NCBI RefSeq assembly: GCF_014633365.1
Contig: NC_068344.1
Location: 11,423,669 to 11,487,668, forward strand
Length of the DNA: 64,000 nucleotides
Direction: 5' to 3'
Source of the DNA: Diospyros lotus
Lineage: Eukaryota; Streptophyta; Magnoliopsida; Ericales; Ebenaceae
Part shown: in pieces, positions 1 to 12,625 of the stretch
How the letters are laid out: the number at the start of each line of letters is the position of its first letter
Position numbering within the stretch: position 1 is the stretch's first letter
Notes under the pieces: generated by a model
Told to the model about the DNA's origin: nothing
Database searches by the model: none
What the model saw: only the letters and a program-made list of their open reading frames with translations
Made by a program: the position numbers and the translations under genes

Positions 1-544
1 ATAAAATTTTTGAAAGCTAAAATAAGCATGCAAATAAATTATTTTCTTTTTTATTTTAAAATAATAAAATTGAAAATAAAAGGTCAACTAAACGATCTCT
101 AAAAAAAATTTTATAAAAGAAAGAATAAAACAAAAGAATATAATTATTATTATCCAGTTATATTTTGTCTTTTTTTCCCTTGTATTTTCTCTTCTCAAAT
201 CATCAATTAGAGTAACTTTTCTCCATTTAAAGTTAAGTTTGGTATTTTAATTTTTAATAATAAAATTTTGTATAATTATTAAAAATTAATTAAGGTATTA
301 CAATCATTTTATTTTTTTAGCATGTAAATTTATTTTTTTAGTTTAAAAATAATAATATTTACTTTTTTGTAATTAAAGTGATACTAACGTCCCAAACAAG
401 TAGTGGCATGGCCAAGTGAAAAAATTCTTTGAAAAGTAAGAGCATCCTCATACGTAAATCTATTTTTTTGTCTGCATCTAGTTTGTCCTATGCTAATATG
501 CAAAAAAAACAAGTGTTTGGGGGGTGAGGTCCACACCTTCTCCC
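1..544. other. AT-rich DNA with one copy of a dispersed repeat
   Basis: No coding feature is seen. Positions about 225-345 match 61881-62015 in the same orientation, sharing the phrase AAGTTTGGTATTTTAAT, then a poly-T/AAT tract and GTAAATTTATTTTTTT or its near copy. This is a dispersed AT-rich repeat of unknown class. Confidence 0.5.
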
Positions 545-1472
545 TCATATTGTCCACATCAAACAAACATTATTTAACACAGACATCATGACATTTTTCT
601 CCCAATAAGAATGGTGTAAGATGAACAGGTTGTCACTTGTCCTTCAATAGTTGTCATTTTCGTTTTTGTAGCGTTAGTAGCCCTACAACGTGCTCTTTCA
701 TATTGTCCACATTAAACAAACATTATTTGACACAGACATCATGTCATTTTTCTCCCAATAAGAATGGTGTAAGATGAACAGGTTGTCACTTGTCCTTCAA
801 CAGTTGGCATTTTTGTTTTTGCAGCATTAGTAGCCCTGCATCGTGCTCTTTCACATTATCCATATTAAACAAACATTATTTGACATGGGCATCATGACAT
901 TTTTCTTCCAATGAGAATGGTGTAAGATGAACAGGTTGTCACTTGTCCTTCAACAGTCGGCATTTTCGTTTTTTAGCATTAGTAGCCCTGCAGAGTGCTC
1001 CTTCACATTGTCCACATTAAACAAACATTATTTGACACGAACATCATGACATTTTTCTCCCAATAAGAATAGTGTAATATGAACAGGTTGTCACTTGTCC
1101 TTCAACAGTTGGCATTTTCATTTTTGCAACGTTAGTAGCCCTGCATTGTGCTCCTTCACATTATCCACATTAAACAAACATTATTTGACACGGGCATCAT
1201 GACATTTTTCTTCCAATAAGAATGCTGTAAGATGAACAGGTTGTCACTTGTCCTTCAACAGTTGGTATTTTCGTTTTTTAGCGTTAGTAGCCCTGTAGCG
1301 TGCTCCTTCACATTGTCCACATTAAACAAATATTATTTGACACGAACATCATGACATTTTTCTCCCAATAAGAATAGTGTAATATAAACAAGAACAAGTT
1401 GTCACTTGTCCTTCAAAGTTAGCATTTTCGTTTTTGTAGCGTTAGTAGCCCTACAGCGTGCTCCTTCACATT
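545..1472. repeat. 153-bp tandem repeat, six copies
   Basis: The phrase ATCATGACATTTTTCT recurs with its G at 590, 743, 896, 1048, 1201 and 1353, giving a period of 152-153 bp over six copies. Each unit also has ATTAAACAAACATTATTTGA, AACAGGTTGTCACTTGTCC and GTTAGTAGCCCT. Copies 3 and 5 share GGGCATC and TTCTTCCAAT, while copies 4 and 6 share ACGAACATC and AATAGTGTAATAT. The last four copies are therefore two copies of a dimer. No ORF is conserved across the units. Confidence 0.93.
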
Positions 1473-2284
1473 GGTACGGTGGACGCTACCACAATCTCCC
1501 ACATTGATGAGAAATCCACTGTCTACAGCCTCCAACGACGACGCCTAGCTCACCCCATTAGATCTCGTCCTCCACCATCGCCTTTCTATCTTCTTCCATC
1601 AACCATCATAGCCTTTACATTCGTTCCTCCTGATGTCTCTTCGATAATAGAATTCCAAATTTTAAAAATAGTTTTGAAGTTGAGAACTTGAGCAGATGTT
1701 GGTATTTTGTTTTTCATAATTACCCTTATTATAAAAAGAAATATTTTTTGTTGATAAGTACCACGATTGTTTTGTTGATAATTAATATATTTTTAATCAA
1801 TTTACATATATATCTACAATACAACAATAAAATATTAATTAAAAACATAAGACTTGTTTTTAATATTGATAAGCACAACACAAGTTACACCATACTCAAT
1901 TTTGAAATACTAGTTTATCAATTTTAGTTTTTACAACACAATATAATAAAATACAATACTACACTCGTAACATAACAATTCCAAAAAGACCCCACGACTT
2001 TGGTAGTAGGAAAAAACTATTCTTTTGCTAAGTGTTGAATTCGTTGCATGATCCGCAACTTAATATTTTGATACTTGACAAAAACGTGCGACAAGTGTTT
2101 AAACACATACGTTAACTGTTTAAACATCATCCCAAGAAACAAATTTTCTTAAACTCTTATATTTTTAAGTCAAAATAAATAATATATGAAGTTTGAAAAA
2201 TATTAGAAGAAGTTTTGAATATAATGAAAAGATAGAAATTTCAAGTGTTTGCCAATGTGTTGGTTGAATATTACACATAGAAAC
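1473..2284. other. Unassigned AT-rich stretch
   Basis: A short C-rich piece (about 1480-1640) adjoins the satellite and can be read open for 77 codons. It shows no recognisable domain or splice context. The rest is AT-rich with no supported gene. Confidence 0.4.
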
Positions 2285-2319
2285 TTTGATTAATCTTTCA
2301 CTAAAAATGTTAATCAAGT

Positions 2320-2605
2320 ATCAAACTTCATTACTTGAGTAATTGTGCTAAGAAACTAAGGGCTTTAAAACATTAATCAAGTAATGTTATTAAACATTAC
2401 TCGAGTAACCATCATAGAAATTGAGAAGTCCTATACATTACTCGAATAACCTTATACATTACTTGAATAACTTGTAAACTTGTCAATATATTCCAAACAT
2501 TACTTGAGTAATATGATATATTAGTCGAGTTACCTCCAATTTTGAAATTCAAAATGTGTTTTGAACATTATTAGGGTAACATCTATACATTACTCAAGTA
2601 ATACG
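2320..2605. repeat. CTCGAG-centred palindrome cluster
   Basis: About eight variants of CATTACTCGAGTAATG occur at irregular 20-70-bp spacing (for example near 2329, 2397, 2438, 2458, 2498, 2522 and 2589). Several have the central CG changed to TG or CA. Each unit is palindromic. Confidence 0.75.
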
Positions 2606-3402
2606 GTCTATGAAACTTTAAACTCAAATGTTTTAGCTATTAGATTGCTTTTAATGCTAACTAACTGTTTTTTTTTTTGCTAACCAACTGCTTTTAATGC
2701 TGACCAAGTACATTTAATGACATCTGAACAACATTAAATTCTCTAAAAGTCTTTGTACATGGAAATATACATGTTTTATTTGTTTTTTCTTATTCTAACT
2801 TGATTTGCATTGCAAAAATAAAAACTATATGTTATGCCTGCATAAAAGCTATTTGTTCTCCATATTCAAAATTCAAATCAACTTGAGATATAAGGTTTGG
2901 AGCTCGAAAATATATATATAAAAAAAAAAGGACAAGAAAAGAGAACAAAAAAGACACAAAGAGTAAAGGAGAATAAAAGAAAAGAGCAAATAAAAAGGCA
3001 AGAGTTTTCATTGCTAATACATTCTCAACAATAGAAAAACACAAAACTGCTTTCTTTTTTCTTTTTCTTTTTTTATATCAATTTCATCCTACTTTTTGTC
3101 TAACTAGGTATTCCTCTCATTAGTGCTATATTTTTATTCATATCCTTGAGAGAGAATTAGTGTCAAAGGCTTCACTTTGAAACCAAACGGTCTTGTATTA
3201 TGCAGGTTATTGATTTAGCCATAAATTGAAAAAGCATTATAAACAAAGTGAGATTATAGTTAAGCCCATGAAAAGTTATTTCTGAGGATAGTGTTCGTCT
3301 CTCACTCTCAAATGAAGCACTCAGAATGAATTTTGAAATTTTTTGATGAAGAGTAAATGTAATGGACATAGACATTAATGTTGAACCACTATAATCAATT
3401 GT

Positions 3403-3406
<4 letters not shown>

Positions 3407-3463
<57 letters not shown>
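3407..3463. repeat. CT dinucleotide microsatellite
   Basis: An uninterrupted CT run of about 56 bp. Confidence 0.98.
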
Positions 3464-3465
<2 letters not shown>

Positions 3466-3560
3466 ATTTATTATATTGTTACATTTATTTCTTGTGCCAA
3501 TAAATAGTAAATTTTTGGGGAAATTTAATTCACCCCTTCTTAAACTAATATTTTTTCACT

Positions 3561-4089
3561 AAATAAAGAGGGAGAATTTTGAAAAGTTGGGTAAATTTCA
3601 ATAATTACTCTTAATTTTTTTAATTATAAAAAATATCCCTTAAATTAAATTTAAGAGATATATTATATTATGTCTTTTTCACAAATTAAATTTCTAAGAA
3701 AGTAACTCAATTTTATCATACCAAAGCCCATCAATTATAAGAAGATCCCACAATTCTTACATTGCTTGGCAATAACATAACATAACCATTCTTCGAATGT
3801 AATTTTCTTGGTGAAGAGTAATACTTTTTAATTTTAATGCAAGAAGTGTCAAAAAAATTACTTAATCCTAAAGAAGCATATACAAAATGAAAGGGAAAAT
3901 TAAGGCAGTGAAAATAACATAAGATGGAAATCAACATTTAATATAATTCTCAAACGAGACAAAGTGGCTATTCAATCTACCATACTAAATTACATACTGC
4001 CAGCACTCTGCTGAGGCTGGTGGCTAGTACTGAAACCTGTCAAAAACATTTTTTACCCACGATATATATTTGATGGAGCGAGCTCTTCC
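3561..4089. other. No feature seen
   Basis: AT-rich sequence between the putative LTR and the SYF1 remnant. No ORF, structure or repeat could be supported. Confidence 0.4.
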
Positions 4090-4549
4090 AACCCGATTAA
4101 CTCACTATCCGACCCGTATGAGCCTTTTATTCTCTCCAGGGCACGCAGATGAAGATCCCTTTTTATCTTTCGCAACAGTAGTGTCATCTCCAGTACCATC
4201 TTCATCAGCCTCGTCGCGCTTCCTGACTAAACCACCAAACACGACAGAGGGGACGTTTTTCTAGGCAATCTCTACTTTTCGCCCTCTTCCAAGTCACTCT
4301 TCTCCGGAAGCTCAATATCCTCATGATTTGCAATGACTCTTACTCCACCATCTGTCTTAGACTCCACCCCAGCGTTGACAAATCCCAATTTCCTAGCACC
4401 ATTTTTGGTGGCAGTGTCATTGGTTGCGGCTGCAGGCGCTAAAGCAACCATTTCGTCTTCTGGAACCTCGGCCTTTTTCAACGCGTTCATTGTTTCGTCT
4501 AGATTTGGCTTGTCCTTTTGCATCAAGTGTTCTGGAAGGATGTAGTGAA
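4090..4549 (-). pseudogene. SYF1: SYF1 pseudogene, C-terminal part
   Basis: On the minus strand this reads as the C-terminal tail of SYF1/XAB2, the HAT-repeat scaffold of the spliceosomal Prp19/NTC complex. Visible family phrases in order are YILPEHLMQKD, PEDEMVALAPAA, ARKLGFVNAGVES, ANHEDIELPEKSD, then after a frameshift VVFGGLVRKRDEADED, then after another frameshift ALERIKGSYGSDSE. One base is missing around GEK/VEI, and the next Gln codon is TAG. It follows the HAT-repeat exon at 12883-13318 in the same orientation, with the intron between them inflated by insertions. The frameshifts and stop make it non-functional. Assignment rests on remembered family sequence, not on a search. Confidence 0.85.
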
Positions 4550-4622
4550 TTTGGGAAATGAGAACAAAATTTTGTCACAATTAGTTAAGAGAGCAACTGC
4601 AAACAAAAAATTATAGATCCAA

Positions 4623-4911
4623 GGCCCGGTTTGATAAAGAGTTTTCAATTTTTATTTCAATTTCGTGTGTTTGCTTTTTAGTTTTAGTTTTTTGTTTTCA
4701 GTTTTTGCATTTTGCATTTTGTTTTTTGTGGGAAAGGGGGGAAATTGAAAACAAAATCAAAATTGTGAAAATACCTTTTTCTATTTTCAAAATTTTGAGA
4801 ATTATAGACAAAAAAAAAAAAAAATCTAATTGAACGCCATTTTCTGTTTTCATTTTCAAAATAATGAAAATTGAAACTAAAAACTTAAAGGAAACCCTGC
4901 CAAATGGGACC
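4623..4911. mobile_element. MITE-like repeat in the SYF1 intron
   Basis: The left end GGCCCGGTTTGATAAAG and the inverted right end GGTCCCATTTGGCAGGG are imperfect terminal inverted repeats, continuing into TTTTCAATTTTT-like sequence on both sides. It is about 290 bp, AT-rich and non-coding. The ends resemble hAT- or Mutator-type MITEs. No clear target-site duplication was found. Confidence 0.5.
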
Positions 4912-6748
4912 AAAACTTTTGGTAATTGAAATAACACAAGCAATTGGAATAAGAATATAAATATACCAATATCTTACAAATATTTTCTTGACAAGAAATA
5001 AATAAAAGAAAGAAAACACATTAACTAGGTTCCATGACAACATTGCTTTTACCCAGTTTCAAAATCCTTTTACAAAACCAATTACTATCTATCTAAAGGG
5101 AGGCAAAATTATAATTTATAAACTATAATTTATAATTTAAATTTTTATTCAGTTTCTTGTAATGATTTGATCCTAATGGATGTTGCCCCAGAAAAAGAAT
5201 GGCTGAAGTTGCTTGTGAACAAGATGTACAAAGGCCATTGAATCAATGAAGTTATTGAAAGAAAATGCTAACTCTTGGTATATCGATGTAATGATTTTTT
5301 AATTTTTAATTTTTTTTAAAAACATAAATAAGAATGTAGTGGAAATAAGTTCAAGACTTCTTTGCAAGATTCGGTTGCCCATAACCATATGCAACACAAA
5401 TCAAACCATGCCATAGTCGGTTTAGCATATATACTTCATGGTGGTTTGAAGTCCGATGTAGAGGCGCGAATCTCTTTCGAGACAACAACAGTTGCACACC
5501 AACAGTTGCTGAACAGATAAGCAGTTAGATCGAACTGTCCCTCAAAAAGCATGAGGGGCCTAGTTAGTCCACGTTTTGGGTAAAGAATGAATCCTATAAC
5601 TTAGTTTATGTGCTAGTCAAGCTAAATGTAGGAGATGAAATCAAGAGCAACAATGGAATCAAGAGAAAAATGAGAGTAATGGTTAAGAGAATTCCAACTA
5701 GACTGAAAAGGAAGAGAGCTTGTGATTAAGAGAAAATACAGCAACAACTTCTAAATGGCCAAATGTTTCTCACACTCTTTCAATTCTCTCTATGATCATT
5801 TATTTATAAGAGGAGATGACTATTTTATTTTCAACATAATATATCATCACATATTATATATAATGGTAGTGTGTTTTTTTTTAAATATATCATATATATT
5901 ATATATTGAAAGTGTTCTTTTCTTTTCCATATAATAATATTATATATCATATATATTATATAGATAATGAAAATTCTCTTTTATTTTCCATATATTGCAT
6001 TTAAATTAATTCTCTCAATATAATATAATACATGTATAACTATTACATAAAATATTATACTAGAATTAATTACCCAATGAGAACCATTCTCATTGTTAAT
6101 ATCTCGGCAAAAATCATTAACTCTTAATGAAGATTACAGCTTTCTTCGCTTAGTCAAGTACTACACTCGAATATGTGTGTGATCTTTTAGGTTCACCACT
6201 AAGTAGCAATCGTGACACATCAAACTCTTTGACGAAAATCAAACACTTTGGTGTACAATGAGGATTTATCCATCTCCCCGATGTATCTCGATAGACCTTG
6301 AGTGACAACTAACATTATGTCAAGGCAATCCTACTAGTAATGAAGTCATACTTCTTGAGAAGCTATTTGGGGTTCCGATTCCTGTGTACTATAATCCTTC
6401 TATCTATTAACATCACAATCGAGTGAGAGTCATGGATTGATCAAACTCACTAACTCAATAGTTATGCTTAGATCTAGTGTGGTGTGATCGAGATGACACA
6501 TCCAAACACCTTCTGACATTAGAAACACATTTTCAATCATGTGTACGCTGGCCAGGGGTTTATACAACCACAACCACCATTGATCGCTTAAGATGTTCAC
6601 CTCACACTGGAGGTCGACGAATCCCATTAGAAATCACCTGCACCCATATGCCACTACACAAGAACCACACAATGCATCTCTCACCCAATAACCGGATGGT
6701 TCTTAACAACGAAAAATCCCTAACACCGATATACAAGACAACTATGTT
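4912..6748. other. SYF1 intron remnant and older repeat, left part
   Basis: No coding sequence is supported. The stretch from about 5330 is the left part of an older repeat that continues at 9715-10063 and 12626-about 12720 once the two solo LTRs are removed. Its AT-rich middle (5820-6080) and ordered non-coding text look like an LTR, perhaps copia. Its ends could not be placed. Confidence 0.35.
6744..6748. repeat. Target-site duplication ATGTT, left copy
   Basis: Matches 9710-9714 exactly and flanks the solo LTR. Confidence 0.9.
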
Positions 6749-7949
6749 TGTAATGACCCGTTAGTGGGTCTAGAGTTTTATTGGAATTATGATTTTCTAT
6801 GTGTGATAAATTAGCCTGAAGAATTAGATGTTATAAATATTGTGAGGTGCCTAATTTAAGGGATTGGGCTTTTAAAGAAAACTTGGGTTGAAACCATTTG
6901 TTTTGGGTTGTGCTTTATTTAAGAATGAGGTTGAGAAGCCCTTGGGCCTAAGAATATATATTGGGGCCATTGTGTTGGGCTAATGAAATGGGCATTGGGC
7001 CCATGACATAAAGATTTGTGTATTTTAATTAATCAAAATGAATGAATTATGAAAAGTCTAATGAGAGCTTGATGTTGTTCATTGTGTGTGTGAAAAGTAA
7101 GGGTGAAATGGGAATTTCATAAATGGGTATTATTATAAATGAATTTATGAGTATTTTGGAGTAAAAAGGAAAATGAAAAAGAAGAGAAAAAGAGGTAAAA
7201 GACCAAAATGGGTTTAATGAGTTGTGGTGTGTGTGTAAAAGAGATGGGCAAAATTGTAATTTGGCCAAGGGGGTGGTTGGAAAGCTGATGGGCGGCCATC
7301 CCTCCCCCATACTTCTTTCTTTTCCTTGTCTTTTTCTTTTTCCTTTCCTCTTCTCCCGATCGGCTATCTTCTTCTTCTTATTCTTCTTCATCTTCTTCTC
7401 CTTTTTCTTCTTCTTCTTCTACCATTGTCGATCTCCATTGAAGCTTCAAAGGAGGAAGTTGCAGCTGGTTGTTCTTCCTTTTGGATCGAGCATCATTAAG
7501 ACAAGTTCTTCTTGCATTTCTTTTGGTTATGCAAGTTCTATTCTATTTCTTTTACATGGCAAGTTCTAATTCTAAATGCAATTTCTTGTTCATTCTATGT
7601 TGTTTCAATCCAAGTTCATGTTGATTTTCCTTATTAATGTAAGCTTGGGTTCTTTTCCTCTTGGGTCAAGTTGGTTTCCTTCTTGGTCCCTTGTATTCGA
7701 ATCTTCTATTTTATTAGAAGATCTAATTATGAGTTTATATTGATTGGTGGATTATTTTCTCATTTCCTTAACTTGGTGTTTTATCATTGGTGGGTCTTTT
7801 TGAGAGTTTTCGTTAGGGTTTAGTTCACCCTAAATTCTCACAGGAATGACACTTGATTGATTAGGAATGTTAGAGAAGCAAGGTTTGGTGTATCTTGCTT
7901 GGGATGTTGAGTTTTGTGGGTTATCGTTGTTATTTTTAAGTTTCAGGCC

Positions 7950-8240
7950 TCTGTTGGTCGACCAAGTATTTATATCAGTCAACCAAGTATATGTTTTGTT
8001 CTCTGATTAGTCGACCAAGTGTTTTAGTCGGTCGACCAAGTATGTGTTTTGTTCTCTATTGGTCGACCAAGTGGGTAATTTAGCTTATGTTAGTTGACCA
8101 AGTGGGCTGTTAGTCGACCAAGTGGGTAAATTAGCTTCTGTTAGTCGACCAAGTGTTTTTACTCGGTCAACCAAGTCCCTATTTAGTCGACTAAGTCTTC
8201 TTCATCGGTTGACTAACTCTTTCCTTCGGTCAACCAGCAG
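7950..8240 (+). repeat. GTCGAC palindrome array
   Basis: About eleven variants of TTGGTCGACCAAGT are spaced 14-40 bp apart. The core TTGGTCGACCAA is a 12-bp perfect palindrome. Several copies have the central CG changed to CA or TG. The array lies in the part of the LTR downstream of the TATA-like box and pyrimidine tract. Confidence 0.92.
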
Positions 8241-8452
8241 AATGCATTAATTCTTTCTTTTTGGTCCGATTCTTTTCTAATGCTTGTAATTCTTCCCCAA
8301 AGCTCTTGTGATGTTTTAGTTGGCTTTGAAATCATCTCGCGGATATATATGTGTTCCAAAAATGGGGAAGTTAATTAATGATGAGAATTAAAAATGAAAA
8401 TCATGAGTTTTTAATGGTGAATTCATGTAATCAACTTGTTTGACCTTGAGAA

Positions 8453-8828
8453 ATGGTATGAAAATGAATCCCAATAAATAATGCTAAATCATGTGATGAA
8501 AATACCATTAGCTCATGTGAGGATAAAATCTTGAAATGTCTAAGTGTGCACGATGATCATGATGAGAACATTCCTAATAATGAAGCATGTCGATATGTTT
8601 ACTTGAAAACCTTCATGAGCATTGCATGGTATTATTATTTATGGTATGGAAATGAATCTCAATGAATGATGCCAAATCATATGATGAAAATATCATTGGC
8701 TCATGTGAGGATATAATCTTGAAGTGGCTAAGTGCGCATGATGATTATAAGGAGAACATTGCTAATAATGAAACATGTTTGATGTGTTTACTTGAAACCT
8801 GCATAAGCATTGCATAGTATTATTATTT
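8453..8828 (+). repeat. 188-bp tandem duplication inside the solo LTR
   Basis: ATGGTATG starts at 8453 and again at 8641. Both units run through CTCATGTGAGGAT and end in GTATTATTATT, with scattered substitutions. Confidence 0.85.
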
Positions 8829-9295
8829 GCGCACTTATTATTTTACGCGGCGACTATGTACCGCGGGGTGAGAAAAGGATATCTTAAAGAGCGCCTGACG
8901 CGAGTAAGGTGGCCATAAACCCGGTAGGCGATGCTCAAGCCAAGTGAATGGCTAAATGATTTTTCTATGTATATGTATGCATGCATGTGAATGAAAGGCC
9001 TTGAGGGCCGATATGCTGCATGGAAAATTATATATTCATGAGAAATGAAATGATGCATAAAATGCATATTGACCATGGCATGGAAATGATCATAATGATT
9101 GAGAAATGAAATGATGCATGAAATGCATAATGACAAAGGCATGGAAATGATAATAATGATAGGATCTAATGGGAAACGCTACTCGTACTTGGGAAGTCGG
9201 GTCTATTCCATTTTGGTTTATCCATGCCTTGACTCTATTGTCTTTATTTGTAATATATACTTGCTAAGTCTTGTGGCTCACCTTGTTTATTCCTG

Positions 9296-9311
9296 TCATT
9301 CTAGGTAAGGG
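9296..9311 (+). promoter_or_regulatory. Splice-like module CATTCTAG|GTAAGG
   Basis: A branch-point-like CTCAC at about 9269, a T-rich stretch, then CATTCTAG directly joined to GTAAGG. The same module occurs at the matching place in sister LTRs (38681, and variants at 25122, 10431 and 30335). It has the form of a joined acceptor and donor. Confidence 0.45.
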
Positions 9312-9709
9312 ATAAGTTATTGATGAGGGTGTGTCCAATAAGGCTAGAGCTTGGGTTTAGTTGTGTACAGGGATGTTCCAGTCTCAAGATCTATGGGTGT
9401 AATGTTGAGGGCATGAAATAGAGGGTTCAATTTGATGTTAGAACCTTAGTGCCCTTTTATTTGAAAAATGTATGGGCGGTAAGCCCAAGATGATAAGGTA
9501 AAAGGTGTGTAATATTTATTTTGAGCTCCTATTGATAGTGAGCAAATGTGGAGATGTTTTATTTTGGCTCTTGATGACCAGTGAGCAAGTAAAGAAAAAA
9601 AAATTTAAAATTGGTGATAAATCCGAGTTATTATTTCTGTACCCATTTTGTGACGACCTCCTTTCGGATTTCCTATGCTAGTGGGATTATCTGGGAGAGG
9701 GCAGCTACA

Positions 9710-10063
9710 ATGTTGCCTTCAGTCTAAGGACCAATAACACAATCGAAGCTAGAGACAGATCATAGATCCTCTCATCCATGTGATCTATCACTTATATCAC
9801 ATTCAGTATATATTCAACTAACACCTACTCACATATTCACTATATCAATCTCATGAATTATGACATGTGACTCACCATCATTTATCATTAGTATCTCATA
9901 CTAATTAAAGGTAATAACCCATGTGCCAGTTCGTAATTGATTAATAATAGTCATTTTCTAAGAAATTTAAAGACTAAAAATATTTTTAAGAAATTCGTAA
10001 TCCGAAAGTCTTTGTCACATATTCTTAACACTTAAGAATAAGACTATCATTAGAAAATCTAAG
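9710..10063. other. Older repeat, middle part
   Basis: Begins with the ATGTT duplication and ends in GGTTC, the duplication of the next solo LTR. It is non-coding and continues the host repeat of 5330-6748. Confidence 0.4.
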
Positions 10064-10068
10064 GGTTC

Positions 10069-12620
10069 TGTCAGGGCCCGCTCTCGGATTTACCCGTTAG
10101 TATAGAAAGTCCAAGAGAAAGTCCATTCAAGATGGATACAGATACAATAACTCAAATGAAACATGGACACACATTTCTTTTTCCTTGCTTAATGAATATC
10201 AGGAGCCAAAATAATATAGTTCAACCATAATTGGATTTACATATCCAACTGGGCACAATGACCATATTATAAAATACATGGGTAATCAATGTAAATTACA
10301 AACTAAATTCTCAATCTAATGCCCTCTAAAAAATACTCCCAAGAACCTCTTAGCTGGGACATCTCTGTACACATCTACCCTTGGGCTCTAGCCTTACTGG
10401 GCTCGCCCTCCACTACTGTCTTTCCCTTACTTGGAATGAAAAAAAGAAAGTAAGGTAAGCCACAAGGCTCAGCAAGTATATAGCAATGAAAGCACAAAAG
10501 AAGGCATGGATATAATAGAAAGGAAAAGACCATCTACCCGCAACTCTTACAATTGCTTGAAACATGCCTTCTAATGAAACTATTTTTGTTACAACACAAT
10601 TTCTTATTAATGAATCGAGGCATACAACCAACCTCATCAAATAACAAATCACACACATAATGATATGACTCCTCACATATTTATCACAACATATCATGCT
10701 CAATGATCAAAAGATATATATATATATATGGCTCTAAGATTCACATAAAATCAAGATGACACCAAGGGCTCAATTTGCTTGCATAGATATCTAACAAGTG
10801 TGACGAGTATCCACATAATAACATACTATCTGTTCACCGCATCGCCCGAATGGGATCTTGGCTCACGATGATGCTTGACCGCCTCGCCCAAAAGGATCTT
10901 GGCTTAGAATAGTGTCAAATGTATGGCCACCAAACCAAGGATATATATACATCATTAACATTTATACAACTCAATATGAGATATGTATAATGCCATGCAT
11001 AACTACATACTAATCACACCACTAGAATTATACAATGTACCTACATGATCACTTATTGTCATACCCAAATCGTTTAATATTTATTATCATTCAAGTATAG
11101 GTACAATTCAATGCATTCGAACATTTATGTGCACTTCACAACTTAACTCATACCTACACATAGCCACACATTTCCATCTCATAACCACTTGACTTACATA
11201 ATTTAACGATTAAAAGGATTCAACTTGCATTTCAAAGGGCTCTTACAAACTCAATAGTTGTCCAAATTGCTTAAATCTTATACCAAATCGAAGTCTATCG
11301 AGTCTAGTTTTTAACTCACTAAACGGTTTATGAATTGGATATCTACACAAAAAGTAATACCCAAAAGAGTGCTAGGTGAGCAATCTGACCGAAGACTAAA
11401 ACGACTAAGTGACTTAGGTCAACTGAAGTTGGATAGAATGCAGGATTTTGAGCTTCAGTCGACTAAAATTCAACTTAGGTCAATTGAAGATGGGAAGAAA
11501 GCTAATCCATGATCTTAGGTCGACCAAACCCTCGATCGAAGATACCCACAAGCTGCTGGATGACTTAGGTCGATCGAAGCGATAATTTTAGTCGACCAAA
11601 GTCACAACAGAAATGAAAAATAACAAACACACCAAAACTCCCAAGGCTGGTTTCCTAACCCCCAATTTGCAATTCCTTGAAGAAAATGGGATGGAATATA
11701 CCCCATGGAGACTTTTATTGGGACTCAATATCATCTTAAGAAGAATCCGTACAATTTGAATGAAATGGAAGAAAAACCCAATAACTACAAAAATGGTTTT
11801 GAAGACTACAACAAGACACAAAACCCATGATACAAAACTCATGATCATTTATACAAAAGAGACATTTCAACCATCATTTAGAAGAGATAGATAATGGAGG
11901 TTTGCTTGAAAGGAAAATGAGAGTAGGAACTTTCATTTGAAGAGAAACCAAAGAAGAAGAACTTGCCTTAGAGTTTCTTGCCAATGAGAAGAAAGAAAAG
12001 AAGAAGAAACTAGTTGCAAAAAACCCTACTCCTTTGAGCTTCTAGACCACCAAAAAGAGAAGAAAAAGGAAATAAAGAAAAAGAAAATAGAGAAGAAGAA
12101 ACGAGAGAGCAGAGAGAGTTGGGAGAAGGAGGAAGAAAATGAGAAGAAGAAGGAAGAAGGAGACAAGAAATGAGAGGGCTATGGCATGCACGTCTGCCCC
12201 CCAACTGCTCCCATCACTCTCTTTTCATTGCTTCCACAATTGCCCTCACTTGCACACACACACAAACTAAAATATCTTACCCCTTTAGGTAATTTCCCCT
12301 TTTTCATTTCCTTTTTCCTTTTCTTATATCAACCCACATTATTATACACATGGGCCCAAGTTCAAATCAAGTGCCCACTCATATTAGGCCTAAACCCATT
12401 TAGCCCACAATTTTGGACTCTTCCACACATTTAAATTTCATTTATATGGGCTTATCAATTTTAATTTCACTACATTTATCATCCCACAAAAATATTATTT
12501 TCGTTAATTTTTCCCTTATCAACACATAAATTATTTTCAAAAATTAATTAATTAAGACAAAAACTCAAATGCCCAAAATAAATTACTAATAAAGCCTAGA
12601 CCCACTAACAGGTCATTACA
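10069..12620 (-). mobile_element. Solo LTR, TGTAAYGACC family, reverse (2552 bp)
   Basis: On the minus strand it starts TGTAATGACCTGTTAGTGGG (right end) and finishes GGGCCCTGACA (left end). The perfect duplication GGTTC lies at 10064-10068 and 12621-12625. It is non-coding. In element order it has a pyrimidine-rich tract (12180-12040), a GTCGAC-type palindrome cluster (11600-11390), a degenerate splice-like CATTCCAAGTAAGG at about 10431, and the same 3' text as 6749-9709. It lies head to head with that LTR in the same older repeat. Confidence 0.9.
11390..11605 (-). repeat. GTCGAC-type palindrome cluster
   Basis: About eight degenerate copies of TTAGGTCGACCAAA or its CA/TG-decayed forms lie within 215 bp. 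Intact GTCGAC cores are at about 11518 and 11590. Confidence 0.75.
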
Positions 12621-12625
12621 GGTTC

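Larger units (their letters stand above)
2285..3560 (+). mobile_element. Probable decayed Ty1/copia (Sirevirus-like) LTR
   Basis: The stretch ends in TTTAATTCACCCCTTCTT, the reverse-complement style of the AAGAGGGGGGTGAATT found near the start of the Sirevirus LTRs at 29475 and 53376. Its first part carries a cluster of a TCGA-centred palindrome (2320-2600), matching the placement of the palindrome array in the Sirevirus LTR. TATA-like sequences lie at about 2765 and 2910. No TG/CA ends or target-site duplication could be fixed, so this is an inference from layout. Confidence 0.4.
6749..9709 (+). mobile_element. Solo LTR, TGTAAYGACC family, forward (2961 bp)
   Basis: Starts TGTAATGACCCGTTAGTGGG, ends GGGCAGCTACA, and is flanked by the perfect 5-bp duplication ATGTT. 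It has no internal region or coding sequence, so it is a solo LTR left by LTR-LTR recombination. Order inside: TATA-like AATATATATTG at about 6951, pyrimidine-rich tract 7300-7420, GTCGAC palindrome array 7950-8240, a 188-bp tandem duplication (8453-8828), a conserved GAGTAAGGTGGCCAT-type box at about 8905, a 62-bp duplication (9039-9145), and the splice-like CATTCTAG|GTAAGG at 9304/9305. Superfamily is not provable without an internal region. Ty3/gypsy is likely from the long LTR and 5-bp duplication. Confidence 0.9.

Noticed and set aside
6430..6764. 95-codon ORF at 6477 and its antisense partner
   Set aside because: Lies in an old non-coding repeat that is interrupted just after by the solo LTR duplication. 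No recognisable protein.
7047..7569. 114-115-codon ORFs on both strands around 7300
   Set aside because: They follow the pyrimidine-rich tract of the solo LTR (Lys/Arg-rich one way, Phe/Ser-rich the other). No domain, and not conserved in sister LTRs.
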